Notes: generated from the letters alone by a model not told the origin. A stretch of DNA of 64,000 nucleotides from Persicaria tinctoria (GCA_037127255.1 JBANSL010000002.1:5562001-5626000), one strand, 5' to 3'. Shown: positions 10,240 to 22,398, counted from the stretch's first letter. Made by a program: numbers and translations.

Positions 10240-13200
10240 ATGATGTCTGGTTCTCTGTTGAAGATCGTCAAGTTTACTGGAAGAAATTCTTTCAGTTTGT
10301 GGCAGATCAAGATGCGGGCTTTGCTGAAATAGCAAGGCTTATGGACACCGTTGGCCGCCGACAAGAAGGGGGCAGATACAACCACCGCTGAGTACAGCCT
10401 TCTGGAGGAGAAGGCTCATTCGACGATTATGTTGTGTCTCGCAGACGATGGCATAACAGAAGTTGCTGATCAAGAAACCGCAAGCAAGTTATGGCTAAAG
10501 TTGGAGTCTTTGTACATGACAAAGTCTCTGACGAACAAGTTGCTTCTGAAACAACGGTTGTTCGGGCTGCGTATGCAGGAAGGTACACAACTCAGAGATC
10601 ATCTTGATCAACTTAACACTTTATTACTTGAATTGCGTAATATTGATGTTAAGGTGGAGGACGAAGATGCTGCCCTAATTCTGCTGGTATCTCTACCCCC
10701 CACATACAAGAACTTCGTTCAGTCGTTTGTCATTGGGAAGGATACCATCACTTTGGAAGAGGTTAGATCGTCGCTTCACAGCAGAGAGTTGCGTTTGAAG
10801 GCAACCGCGTCGGTTACAGACAATCAGGCTTCCGAGCTTGTGGCAAACGGAGGCAAATCTGATGGTAGAAAGGGCAATAAGAAGAAGCATCGGCAAGATC
10901 GCAAATCAGGCCCTAAACCAAACGATGTTTGTAACTACTGCAAGGAGAAAGGTCATTGGAAGAATGACTGTCCGAAGAAGAAGAAGCAAGAGGAAGAGAA
11001 ATCTGGGTCTGCAGCAGTAGCTGATCGTGACAATACTTCTGAGGAGGATATTGTTCTGTTAGCTGATGATCACACACACCGGGCTGATGTGTGGTATCTT
11101 GAATCTGGGGCATCCTATCACATATGTTCTAAAAGGGAGTTGTTTGCCACATATAACCGTGCTGATGGGGGCAATGTATCCATGAGAAATGATGCTCTCT
11201 GCAAGGTTGTTGGGACTGGCTCAGTTAGGTTTCGGACTGATGATGGGAAATTTTGCACATTGGAGGATGTAAAGCACGTGCCATCCATGACGAAGAATCG
11301 GATATCCCTAACAGTGTTAGACGACAAGAGGCTCAGGTACACAGGTTATGGGGGAAAGTTACGTGTGTTCAGAGGCTCTGATGTGGTTCTGTAGGGATTC
11401 AAGTGGGGAAAGGGAACTTTGTACACCCTACAAGGTTCCTCAGTTACAGGTGCTGCAGCGGCTGTTTCTGCTGGGGTTCAGGAAGCTGATCTGACCAGAC
11501 TTTGGCATATGAGGTTGGCTCATATGAGTGAAAGGGGGATGCAAATTCTCTCGAAAGCAGATCTTCTGGGAGGCCATAAGGCCCAGAGCCTTGAGTTTTG
11601 TGAAAATTGTGTGTTTGGGAAATTACATCCAGCAAATTTCCTAAAGCAGTTCATCAGACAAAGGGCACGCTGGATTACATCCATTCAGACTGTTGGGGTC
11701 CTTCACGTGTTCAGTCCTTGGGCAGTCACATGTATTTTTTGTCTCTGATTGATGATTACTCTAGGATGACTTGAGTATTCATGATGAGGCATAAAAGTGA
11801 GGCATTCAATAAGTTCAGGGAGTGGAAGACTCTAGTAGAGAATCAGACTGGAAAGAAGGTCAAGAGGCTACGAACTGATAATGGTCTGGAATTCTGTTCA
11901 TCTGAGTTTGATGGGTTCTGCAGAGATGAGGGCATTTCTCGACATCATACAGTCAGATACACACCACAACAAAATGGTGTAGCAGAACGAATGAATCGGA
12001 CTCTTCTGGCGAAAGCAAGGTGTATGCTTTCCAATTCAGGCCTAGACAGGCGATTCTGGGCAGAAGCAGTTTCAACGGCTTGCTATCTCGTTAATCGGAG
12101 CCCACACACAGGTATCGACTGCAAAACACCTTATGAGGTGTGGACTGGAAAGGCTGCTGACTACTCTAATCTGAGGGTTTTTGGTTGCACTGCTTATTAT
12201 CATGTTGATGAGGGTAAGCTAGAGCCAAGAGCTAAGAAGGGAGTCTTCATGGGCTATTGTACTGGTGTGAAAGGGTACAAGATCTGGTCTGACAATAAGA
12301 TTATACTTAACAGAAGTGTAGTCTTTGATGAGAGTACGTTCTTTGTTGAATTCTAGGAAGAAGACCAGTGATGCAGTTGAGAAAGAGGCTGTTGCTGAGG
12401 AGGTGGAGTTGGACTTCACTCCATCTGAGAGTCAGGTACATGATTTGGTCACAAACCAATCGGTTACTATTGAGTCAGACACTGCTGAGACAGAGGCTAT
12501 ACCACTAGACACAGGAGCAGGTGGAGCGACACATCGCAGTATTGCTCTAGATCGGCCAAGAAGGGCTAACATCAGACCTCATGCGAGATATAGGTCTGAT
12601 GAGTTGGTGGATATGCCTTGCAGGTGGCCGAGGAGGTGGAGGATGATGCTCCGTCCACCTACAAGGCTGCTATTTCTAGAGATGAGCCAGCACAGTGGCT
12701 TGCAGCAATGGGAGAAGAGATGGAGTCTCTTCAGAAGAATCAGACTTGGGAGCTCGTCAAATTGCCTGCCGATAGGAAGATGATTACTTGCAAATGGGTC
12801 TTCAGGAAGAAGGAAGGACTATCAGCTGCTGAGGGTATTAAGTACAAAGAAGGAGTAGTTGCAAGAGGATTCAATCAGCGAGAGGGAGTAGACTACAATG
12901 AGATTTTCTCACCAGTGGTCAGACATACTTCTATCAGGGTGCTACTAGCAATGGTTGCACATCAGGATTTGGAGCTTGAGCAACTAGATGTGAAGACAGC
13001 TTTCCTACATGGAGAGTTGGAGGAGGAAATATACATGTCTCAGCCGGATGGTTTTCAGGTTCCTGGAAAAGAGAACCATGTTTGCAGACTGAAGAAGTCT
13101 TTGTATGGGCTGAAACAGTCACCAAGGCAGTGTGACTATGTGCATAAGGTTCTTGAGAGATTTCATATTTCTGGTGATAAGATTAACAACATTCCTTTAG

Positions 13201-13943
13201 GTGCTCATCTTGATCTCACTAAAATAAAAGGGAAGTTGTCTGTTGCTGAATTGAATATTATGAAATCCATTCCTTATGATGCTACTGTAGGTTCAGTGAT
13301 GTACTCTATGATTTGTACTCGTCCTGATCTTGCATTTGCTATTAGCACTCTTAGCAGGTTCATGTCTGAACCAGCTGAGAAACACTGGGTGTCTATGAAA
13401 TACTTGTTGAGATATTTGCTTGGCACTGCTAACCTGTCTTTGTTATATGCTGAACACTCCTCCTCTTATAACTTACATGGCTTTGTGGATGCTGATTATG
13501 CTTCTAACAAGGATACCAGAAAATCTATTACTTTCTATGTGTATACATGGGCAGGTAATTGTGTTTCCTGGAAATCCCAGCAGCAACCCATCGTTGCTCT
13601 CTCATCCACTGAAGCTGAGTACATAGCAGCTACAGAGGCCTGCAAGGAGGCCATCTGGCTGCAAGGCATCCTTAAGGAGATAGAGAGGAAGCACTACACT
13701 TCTGTCTTACACATTGACAGTCAAAGTGCACTCTATCTCTGCAAGGACCCCATGTACCATGAGCGTACTAAACATATTGATGTTAGATACCATTTTATTC
13801 GTGAGAAAGTGGAAGATAATGTCATACATGTTAAGAAAATTGATGGTAAGCTTAATCCTGCAGATTTTGGCACTAAAATTGTTCCTTATGAAAAATTTGT
13901 GTTCTGCAGGAACTTCCTCCATTTGGAGGATTTCCATGGGTGA
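10240..13943 (+). pseudogene. copia gag-pol polyprotein, stops, frameshifts and RT deletion
   Basis: From ATG 10240 the frame runs through Gag (LLKIVKFTG start) with an in-frame TAG at 10330. It continues to a zinc knuckle (CNYCKEKGHWKNDC, near 10930) and protease-like ESGASYHI (normally D-S/T-G). A second in-frame TAG lies at 11392, then GAG-pre-integrase and, after a frameshift near 11750, the integrase core (11781-12356). Another shift leads to RT (12618 on) and RNase H (STEAEYIAA, stop at 13943). RT jumps from KKSLYGLKQSPRQC straight to KVLERFHISG, so the segment that should hold the YVDD catalytic motif is deleted (near 13135). The element cannot transpose itself. Confidence 0.85.
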
Positions 13944-14040
13944 TCCTTGCATGCTTGGGCTGATGACGGATGGCCTTGAGTCCACTATGTTTAGGCTATA
14001 GTCTGCCTAGAGCAAGACTTAGAAAAATAGAGGGTGATTT

Positions 14041-14996
14041 GTTGTAATGTTATATGTTTATTTCCCTATGTCTTGCTTTCATATATGTTTCATGTAATAT
14101 TGTTATGTGCTTGTAAACATGTATGAGTGTATGATGAGTATACATATAACATATATTATATGCTTAGATATACATGGATGCACAATATATGATTAGGCTC
14201 GACTGAGTCGTATTGAGTCGAGATCGACTTGATCCTCTAACGAGTCTAGTACATATTGTGGAGTGATAATGTATAATCTATAAGTATATATAATATATGT
14301 ATAATATGTATGATACTATAGTTAGGAGATCCTTACCCGGTTTGGGCTTTAGGCCCATTCCCAAAGCCCATGATCCCGGATGTTGGACAAGCTTGGCGGC
14401 CCAGCGTGAAGCCCGACGTTTTTGCCCTTTGCTCCACTTGAGGTCCGAAGCCCTAGCTATTTAACCTCGCTAGCTGCTTCTGGATCCTGCAGTTCAGCTC
14501 TCTCTCTCCTCCGTCTCATCTCAAACGCTCTCAAGGGTTCTAGGGTTTCTAGGGTTTTCTCCTGGCTCCTCCCTGGCGATTGCGACGACGAAGGTGGTGG
14601 CTGCTCTCGGTGATCTCCTGGTGGTGTTGCGGCTAAGCTTCTGGCTTTGGTTGCCGCTTGTCTCACGTCTGGAGATCTAGGGTTTGGGAGTTTCGAAGAG
14701 ATCTTCGAACTCCGGTCATCCCACACAGGGGGATCTTCTTCTCTTGTGTCTCTGAAACTCGTACATGCATAGATCTAGGGTTTACTTTTGCATTGCTTGT
14801 TTGTAACCCTCTATTGAACATTACCTAGTGGATTCGGCCTGTTCTTGAGGCCCCGAGGACGTAGGCATATCTTTGCCGAACCTCGTAAAACTCTGGTGTT
14901 TGTTCTTGCTCTTACATGCTTTGTTTTGAGTTTCTTGTTTCGTATCTCTCGCTTCCGCATTCAATCACTTTCGTTATCTCGAATCTCGATTCAACA
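14041..14996 (+). repeat. 3' LTR region of the old copia element
   Basis: It begins after a purine-rich stretch (aaaaatagagggtga, probable polypurine tract). It contains a promoter-like leader at about 14450-14750 and the gaggacgtaggcatatctttgccgaacctcgta block that parallels the 5' LTR remnant, ending near gattcaaca. The WAKL ectodomain begins right after it. Confidence 0.5.
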
Positions 14997-15783
14997 ACAA
15001 TAATACCACCGGGATTGTTGATAGATTTAAAGTTGATAGATTTAAAGAGTTGTTCTTCATCAATGTCACCGCAAGACAATTTGGACGCTTCCTTGAAGAT
15101 TGGGCATAGAAATCTATGTGAAAAAACTGTAGAGGAGAATAAGCAGGACCCCATGTTGGATTTGTGGAAGGCAGTTATGTCTGACAACACTCAACACCGC
15201 AGCACTTGTTTCCAGAGATAGCGGTGTTGTTGTTGTTGTTGTGGCATATGGTGCTACATCCTGCCATAGTCGCCTCGGTCTGGTTAACCAAGACCGCGCT
15301 TCTAGCACAACCCTCCAGTAACAACACTTGGCCATCCGTAGAGAAGTTGTAGGGACTTCCCCTCAGGTCAATACTGCTTCGCCTTGTACGTTTTGTATCT
15401 ACTGTGCACACCTTCAAGGGAGGTATGCTTACCGTTAAAGTTTGGATATGAGCCCGATACCGGTGGTCGACCCACATAACATCTAAGACTATCTCCAACA
15501 CCTCAACTCCAAGTTTGGGTAAGATGGGTCGGGTGGAGCTATTAGGATGTGGATAGGGTTTGCATTGGATCTCATACCAGGGGTCGAGGAAGCAGTTGGC
15601 ACCTATCCCAAACGGGAAAGGGATACTGCTCACATTCCCACAAGAGGTCTGACAATCAGGCAGTCCAATGGGTGCAACCGACTTGGGCACATCTGCTTTC
15701 ACTTTGAGGGAGGATGGTGATAATAGTAACAGTACGAGGAGTATCGCCATGCCTATCACCGTTGCTTGTAGTTGTGGTTTCAT
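14997..15783 (-). pseudogene. WAKL ectodomain fragment (exon 1, 5' part)
   Basis: ATG at 15783 opens a signal peptide (VIGMAILLVLLLLSPSSL) and the galacturonan-binding domain: CQTSCGNVSSIPFPFG, CFLDPWYEIQCKPYP, DLRGSPYNFS, GCARSAVLVNQ. The frame holds to about 15175. Homology then continues in shifted frames to about 14997. Its closest relative here is exon 1 of the WAKL at 32868-40919. It is cut off by the copia element. The WAKL piece on the element's other side overlaps it in protein coordinates by about 30 residues, so the two halves may not be one gene. Confidence 0.8.
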
Positions 15784-16420
15784 GGCAAAGAAAGCAGAAA
15801 ACCAATTAAGTAGGAGTTTTGTTTCTCCAATAGTATCCCAGGTGGCTAGATTTTGTTTTTTTTCTCTGTTTTCTCCCCCCTGGGGTTATAAAGCAAACGG
15901 TCTACCACTCTCTCCCTCTCTCTTGACACCTTCAATTTATGCCACCCACCATTCTTCTACTTCATTGACACATTCTTCCTTCCCTCCTCTCTCCTGACAC
16001 ATTCTTCTCCTCTCTCTTCCTTCCTTCCACTCAGTACTCAATCCCCCCTCTCTCTCAACCTTAGACTTTTCAAACCGGAAACGGCATTGCAATTTGAAAA
16101 TTAACTTGCAAAATTGTCCTTTCTCCCCCCTTGCAAATCACACTATGTCATAGATATTTTTGCCAAAAAAAAAAAAAAAAAGCATTGGTATATCTATACA
16201 AATTGCCCTTTTACTTTTCTATAAGTTTTCATTAAAAAAAGGTATGTATTCTATTCTACTTTACATAAAAAAAAAAAAATTTATTTGGAAGGAGAAGCTA
16301 AGAATTAATTAATGATTCATAGATATTAAAAGACACGGTACAAAAGCTAATTAAGAAACTAAATACATCCCAAATCTGCACGTCGGAATGGACGATTGGA
16401 CGTGCGGGTTTGTTGTGGGC
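15784..16420. other. spacer with pyrimidine-rich former WAKL promoter
   Basis: CT-rich tracts at about 15840-16060 are followed by AT-rich sequence with A runs at 16167 and 16267. No gene is seen. The first part is probably the promoter and 5' UTR of the ectodomain fragment to its left. Confidence 0.4.
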
Positions 16421-16438
16421 TAATTAATTAAAAAAAGT

Positions 16439-16701
16439 CCGCCCAACAACTTCTCTAAACAATTCTCCAAAATGGAGAATTATGAATCACATATTCTGGA
16501 TTTTTTTGGACTGAATTCCAACCTATTCTCCATTATGAAGTTTATCCTAAAATATATAGAGTTTTCTCCAAATTTAGAGAAAGATCTCCATTCTTTCTCC
16601 TCATTCTCTATTTTGGATAATATAATGGGGAAGCTGTTGGATCAAAATCAATCTTGATATTCTCTAAAAATCCATTACGGAGAACTTGTTGGGGTTGCTC
16701 T
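16439..16701. mobile_element. MITE with long direct flanks
   Basis: A 263-bp segment is flanked by an identical 18-bp string, taattaattaaaaaaagt, at 16421-16438 and 16702-16719. Its ends are imperfect inverted repeats (gcccaacaacttctct versus agaacttgttggggttgctc), and its interior is rich in ttctcc/ggagaa inversions. The superfamily is uncertain. The low-complexity flank makes the exact target duplication unclear. Confidence 0.5.
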
Positions 16702-16719
16702 TAATTAATTAAAAAAAGT

Positions 16720-17149
16720 TGCACGATGGAATGTATGTACATTTTAGAAGGGGATTGGTGGTGTGTCTAACAATACCCTTTAGAAAATAGTGTCATGAAT
16801 GAGATGGTTCGTGACAAAATGGAAACAGTCTTAGGAGGTGGTTGAGGAATTAGTTGGCTTGCCAACCTGTTACTAATTTTACAAAATAGACATGGGACGG
16901 TTTCCATCAAACTTTTTCCAAAACAACATTTGAGCAAATTTCCAATCCCCGGTTCAGAGAAAAAGGTATCTGTGAAAAAAATCTCAATGTACTTTCATGT
17001 AATTACCCATCATCATCAAAAATATATATATGCAATGGCAAGAACTCTATCTCTAAACGGAGTAATCCCACATTACTATCGATGTTTGTGCAGCAATTCA
17101 AACTCATATATATAATCGCCAGTCTACAGACTAAACCATATCAAAGTCC
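16720..17149. other. spacer, nothing recognised
   Basis: AT-rich sequence. The only frame of length (16930-17115) is short and unsupported. Confidence 0.4.
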
Positions 17150-17340
17150 AACTCCCGATAACTGGGGGTCGTGTGCATGGGCGCACAAGCGCTAGTAGCC
17201 TAGCACACAAGCTGGGTGAGGTTCCATTCTAAAACTAATTGACAATAGAAGGAGTAGCCCACCGACTCATATACTAGGGTTTGATATGCTCAACTTTCCG
17301 ATGTGGGACGCTTTGGTCTCATTCACATCTCTAACACGGC
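17150..17340 (-). repeat. USE/TATA dispersed repeat, copy 1
   Basis: Read on the minus strand, it carries GTCCCACATCG (17309-17299), then 25 bases, then TATATG. This is followed by ctactccttctattg, a copy of the ccaattggttttaggatggaacc block, and a tail with repeated gcgc/cacacgacc words. Other copies lie at 18715, 49040 and 55140, and a worn one near 32600. The box pair looks like the upstream sequence element plus TATA arrangement of plant snRNA promoters. Beyond the box this copy keeps the uninterrupted ggtctcattcacatctct that is split by a MITE in copy 2. Confidence 0.65.
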
Positions 17341-17341
17341 C

Positions 17342-17842
17342 ACTGTTTTATTGCTTTGGCTAACCAAAGCCACGCTTCCTGGACAGCCCTCCATGATGAA
17401 AACATTGTATTGTGTTGAGTAGTTATACGGGCTTCCCCTCAAGTCAACTCAGCTTTAGCTGCTGATGCTGTGGATCTGCCGTCTGCGCTACACACGTTCA
17501 AGGGCGATATGCCCACAATCACATACGGCCGGCGAACCATGGCCATTATCATGGTTGACATTTAGCTCCATGCATGAACTCAACACCGAATCTTGATAGG
17601 AAAGATTTGGTGGAGCCATTGGAATCCGGAGATGCCTTGCAGTCGATCTTGAACCATGAATCAAGGGAGCAATTAAGAGCTACTGACTCTAAATGGGAAA
17701 GGGATACTCACATTTCCGCAAGTAGCCTTGCAGCCAGGCCATCAATCGATGGAGCTGCATCTGAAAAGACTCCATTCAGGACCGGTAATAGTAGCATTAG
17801 TAAAAGGCATACCGGAATTTGTATATCCATTTGTAAGAGCAT
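17342..17842 (-). pseudogene. WAKL ectodomain fragment
   Basis: ATG at 17842 starts a hydrophobic leader (VCLLLMLLLPVL). GCKATCGNVSIPFPF and NCSLDSWFKIDCKASPDSNGS then follow in different frames, with a stop between them. Further down, the minus strand shows DLRG-, NVFIMEGC- and KATVALVNQ-like remains. It ends near 17342 beside the USE/TATA repeat. The membrane and kinase exons are missing. Confidence 0.75.
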
Positions 17843-18177
17843 AGCTCTCCAAAACATCGATCCAAAGTATTGAGGAATCGTTGTATGTTTATAGTCTGCA
17901 GTTAGTAACGTGCTGTCTTCTTCGCAACGACAATTGCTCTTCGTCAGGATGTGCAGGAAGCCATCTTAGCCACACCTTTATGATCTTCTCGATTGGAATT
18001 TGGAAAAGTCATGAAAAGGTCCAAAATTGACAACAGAAATGTGTTTCTTTCAGCTCATATAAGAACAACAATGGTGATGTCTTACAAAAACACACAACTT
18101 GGAATAAATCAGAAAGATGTAAGAAACAACAAAAAAAGAACAAAAAATTTGGGAGATTCAACAAGATGCTCCTCCTT
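17843..18177. other. spacer, nothing recognised
   Basis: No supported gene. The frame at 17993-18199 has no recognisable content. Confidence 0.35.
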
Positions 18178-18330
18178 TAGTATTTACACTTGCCCTTAAT
18201 GATCCTAACAGTTACATAGTACCATCCGCTATTAAAAATTATGTTAACAAATAAATTTTATTTCACACAAACTGAGTGAGATTCCATTCCATTCTAAAAT
18301 CAATTAGCACCAGTTAGCAATAGTGTTCAA
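18178..18330. repeat. direct repeat, left copy
   Basis: About 150 bp beginning tagtatttacacttgccc recurs at 18628-18790 with a handful of changes, in the same orientation and 450 bp away. Its right part is the outer segment of a USE/TATA repeat without the promoter boxes. Confidence 0.75.
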
Positions 18331-18627
18331 ACTGTAAAAAGCACTCCAGAAATATACTCGCTCTGAGTTAAAACTTTAAAAGACACGTAGCTAATCCTAA
18401 CCGTCCTTTTCGAAGAGAGTTAATTTCCAGGGACCAACCATTGTCATTAAATGTGGCCTCTATCTTATCATCATCATGTGGCCTTCAATCCACTTTCACT
18501 CATTCTCAAAGACAGTTTCCAGGAACTAACCATTGAATTGGATTGTTAAATGACAATTCAAGATAAGCCGACGAAAACGAAGGATAAATTACATTTAACC
18601 ATATCACAATTCATTTTACCCTATTTA

Positions 18628-18790
18628 TAGTATTTACACTTGCCCTAAATGATCCTAACAGCTACATAGTAACTTCCGCTATTAAAAATTATGTTAACAA
18701 ATAAATTTTATTTCACACAAACTAAGCGAGATTTCATTTCATTCTAAAACCAATTAGCACCAATTAGCAATAGAAGAAGTAGTCCACTGA
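18628..18790. repeat. direct repeat, right copy
   Basis: Partner of 18178-18330. It shares tagtatttacacttgccc, atcctaacag and the attaaaaattatgttaacaa block. Unlike the left copy, it runs on into an intact USE/TATA repeat. Confidence 0.75.
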
Positions 18791-18854
18791 CTTATATATT
18801 AAGGCTCGTTATGTTCAACTTTCGATGTGGGACTCTTTATGGTCTCATTCACAT
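18715..18854 (-). repeat. USE/TATA dispersed repeat, copy 2
   Basis: On the minus strand, GTCCCACATCG (18833-18823) is followed after 26 bases by TATAAG (18796). The downstream block with ctaattggttttagaatg then follows. The upstream end (attcacat) is split by the hAT-like MITE at 18855-19238. Confidence 0.65.
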
Positions 18855-19238
18855 TTAAGGTTGTTATATGAGCTGAACGTACAGCTCGAGCTCGGCTTGA
18901 AAATAGGTCGACTCGAGCCCGTTCACTTACCTAAACAAGCCGAGTCTGAACATGATTTTAAGCTTGCTTCAATGCTCGGATCGTTCGATTTAGGCTCGAA
19001 TAGCTCGACGTGTATGAAATTTCTAAAATTTTCTTTAAGTTAATTAATATGTTATAACCCAGTAAAACTACTGAAAGCTCGAAAAAAGCTCAACTCGAGC
19101 TCATTCATTCACTAAAACAAGCCAAACTTGAACAAAAAAGAAAGCTCGTTTAAAAATTGGGCTCGACTCGGCTCGATTAACAAACGAACCAAGCTTGAAC
19201 ATGCCAAGTTCGGCTCGTTCAGCTCGAATAACACCCCT
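18855..19238. mobile_element. hAT-like MITE, 384 bp
   Basis: Its ends are inverted repeats (aggttgttatatgagctgaac and gttcagctcgaataacaccc). It is flanked by an 8-bp duplication, attcacat (18847-18854 and 19239-19246). The interior is full of gctcga/tcgagc words. The related repeat at 17309-17340 has the unoccupied site, ggtctcattcacatctct, which confirms the insertion. Confidence 0.85.
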
Positions 19239-20469
19239 ATTCACATCTCTCAAAGTGTTACCATTCATAGACAAAAAATCAGATGACATATTGAAATATA
19301 TATTACACACATTTCTTATATTGTACACATGCACTACAACTGAACTATAGTTTGGCCTGGATGATCATTTCAGTATTTCACACCATGGACGTACAGGTGG
19401 CAAAACTATTTATTTCACAATATATAAAAACCACCAAAATTTACTAGATAGGCTTTCATCACACCAATTTAGCCAGTGGAGAAATCTGTGATGTTTCTGC
19501 AGCAAATTCATATGGTGTCACGCAGTAGAGGCTGCACGTCAATGTTAAGAGAACTAACAACAGCAGTTGCAGGAAGTGGGTTTGACATGAAATCCACATT
19601 GCTTGTCTCAGCCATGACAATCTCATCGAATCCTTCATCTGGGAGATCACTTTGTTGGTCTTGCATAGGCATTTCAGTTGGAGATTTGATGATCATCTCC
19701 AATGTCATTGCGACTTCTTTCATTGTCGGCCTCAGTCTTCCACTCTCACTTAAGCAACGTCTTGCTAGGTTAGCAACGGCTATCATCTCTTCCTTCTTTG
19801 CATCCTTCACAATTTGAGGATCCAAGATGTTAGACAATTGAGAGTTTCGCATCATAAATAAGAACTCTATCACTAAGTTCTTTTGCTCCATAGTTTCATC
19901 CCGGTAAATTGACTTCTTTCCTGTCAAAAGCTCCAAGAGGACGACTCCAAAACTGTAAACATCACTTTTATCTGTAAACTGATTTGATTGGAAGTATTCT
20001 GGATCCAGATACCCCATTGTACCTCGGACAAGGGTGGTCAGGTGCGTTTGATCAATCCCTGTGGTCTTGGAAGTTCCAAAGTCGGAAACTTTTGCTTTGT
20101 ATTCACTACAAGAAAAACGCAGCTTTTGCGACGTTTTGATTTCGACGCTTTTTATCTGCGTCGATAATTTTCGACACCTTACCATGTCGAAAATTTATGA
20201 CAGATCTGGGCGTCGGAATTGACACCTTTCTCGACATCTAGTTGCGTCGGGAATGGCATGCTTAAAATATAAAAAAAGTTACCAACCTACTCCGCCTCAC
20301 ACTCTCACCGAAACCCTCGATGAGTTCTCTCTGGTTCTCGTCAAAACAAGAGAGTCGATGCCAGAAATCTCTTTCTCTCACCAAGAGAATCTCGAAGCGA
20401 AAGTTTAGATCTACTTACCATTTGCTTTAATTTGAGGTCAGATCTACATCTTTTTCGTGCTTTGCGCGA

Positions 20470-20714
20470 TTGAGAGCTAGAGTTCCGGAAGCCGGACAGT
20501 CGACGATCTTGAGGAACAGTGATCTGAGAGAATCGACGGTTGTGGATTCGAACGACATGCCGAAATCATCGCTCTTGCCGGAATTGAGCAGCGCGGTGAA
20601 GGTTTTTAGTGGTGGAAGTCAGGGTGGCGAAACCGTAGGCGGTGTCATTGAGCGCCTTAAGCCTGTAACAGGAGCCGACTCGAAGCTACTTCAAGTTGAT
20701 CCAGTCGAGATTAG
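20470..20714 (+). pseudogene. captured first-exon-like piece, unknown gene (in the CACTA element)
   Basis: An open segment reads ...SSLLPELSSAVKVFSGG...GVIERLKPVTGADSKLLQ...VEIR. It stops exactly at a splice donor (gattag/gtatat). It is GC-richer than its surroundings and is preceded by a 5' UTR-like CT tract. I do not recognise the parent gene. Confidence 0.4.
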
Positions 20715-22171
20715 GTATATCCTTATAGATATGTTTTTATTTGGCTTGATTTTGATGAATTAGGGTTTTGATTTGTTGATTTTGATGAATTAGGGTTTTG
20801 ATTTGTTGAATTATTGAATTAGCTTTGAATCGTTGTTCTTCAGCTTCGAGTGTAGACGTCCATCTCTCACCCTCTCTCTTCTCTGATTTTTCAGTCTGAT
20901 TTTTCAGATCCAAAAGAAGTCTGGTCCTTTGGTTTTCCAAATCCTTCTCTGATTTTTCAGCTTCGAGTGTAGTCCCCGATTTTTTTTAAATTCTTCTTCA
21001 ATTTGCTTAATTTAGATTGTAGATTAGCTTCTTCGTTCAGTTTGAACTTTTAAGCTCCTTTGTGAAATTGCAAGCTCATATTCTCAATTTCTAACTTCTC
21101 AAGGTAGTCCTATGTTTTAGAGATTATGGACTAAAAAGCACAAATAAGATTATGTGTCTATATGGTTTCAAGAATGCCTTTGCCTAGATGAAAAGAGAAC
21201 TTTTTTGTGTCATTCTGTAAATACTATTTGGGAAATCATTCTAACTTGCTTATGCCTTATTTAACTTGCTTGATTTGCATCGATCATGTCGATTAGAAAA
21301 TTAAAAGAAGAAAAGAAGAATGGAATGCAAGACTATTTGCTGACTGTTGCTAAAAGAATGCAAGACTATTTGTGCCTTGAACATTTTGTGATTTAATTGT
21401 ATGCTCTCAAAATTTCAGACTCTGTTTCATTTGATCAGACTATATGCATTCAGTTTTGCTTGAATGTTTGGTGCTCACTGAGTCATTGGACGCTAATATT
21501 TTTTTGTGTATGTCACTGGCGACTACTTTTATTTTTGTGTGTATGGGTGAGTTTTGAGTGTGAGAAAGTGTCAAGTGAGCTCAAATATGTCCATTGTGCT
21601 TATGGACTTGTTTGCTGATCAATTTTTCTGATTTCTAAATGGCATGGTTATTGAATCTTGCATCTGAGGTTTAACCACAGGGAGTTAGCATTGGTCCTCA
21701 ACTCTTGACAAAAGTTTGTTTGCCAAGTTAGTTACAGAAATGTTGTGTCCATCCATTTTAGCTGCCTTAGTTCTCATTGGTCATGCACTTCTATTTCTTT
21801 TCAATTATCAACACACTTCATCTATTTAGTTGTATGGAGATGGAGTTGTACCCTTTCTTGCCTGTTGAGAGTTTTTTTTTCCTCTGGTCAGTCAAATGTC
21901 TACTCCTCATGATGGATGTTTAGTTGTCCCCATACAAAGGCGATATATTGATCCTTAAGGGTGGATTTGCTTTTCCACCAGGAGTTCCTAATCATGTAGA
22001 AATAGTCAAATACTACCAATTATGCCTTGAATTTGAAATATATTATAGTTAGGTTATATGTTTGGTGTATATTTAGGCCTTACTCACCTTCATGTTTTAT
22101 TGCATATATTATGTGTTTCTTTTTCATATTTTGTCAGTTAGTTAATTTGACAATTTATGCTATTCATACAG

Positions 22172-22398
22172 AGCTGGTTACATGCTGTATATGGTTGAGA
22201 GGGCAAAGAAATGCCTTGATTTCTCTGCCACCCTCTGCATTTTGCATCTTTTCATATGTACCATATATGGAGGATGGCCTTCTTCAATAACATGGTGGGC
22301 TGTGAATGTGGCTGGACTTGCATTGATGGCCTTACTTGGGGAATATTTGTGTATTAAACGTGAATTGCGTGAGATTCCCATATCTCGTTCTCGTCCAA
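22172..22398 (+). pseudogene. captured SYS1-like exon (in the CACTA element)
   Basis: One exon lies between an acceptor (catacag) and a donor (gtaagt). It encodes MLYMVERAKKCLDFSATL, the IYGGWPSSITWW signature and a tail with IKRELREIPISRSR. This matches the C-terminal half of plant SYS1, a small Golgi multi-pass membrane protein that recruits ARFRP1-type GTPases. The frame is intact, but the upstream exons are absent. Confidence 0.8.

Larger units (their letters stand above)
9966..14996 (+). mobile_element. old Ty1/copia element, inactivated
   Basis: The element has a copia gene order (gag, protease, integrase, RT, RNase H) with a 5' LTR-like end, a tRNA-Met primer site at 10204 and a 3' LTR-like region from about 14041. 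The outer limits are approximate: both flanks are WAKL sequence, and I could not find a clean target duplication. The two LTR regions share only the motif gacgtaggca and a following block, and differ in length (about 235 versus 955 bp). The element is therefore old, truncated at the left, or chimeric. Confidence 0.7.
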
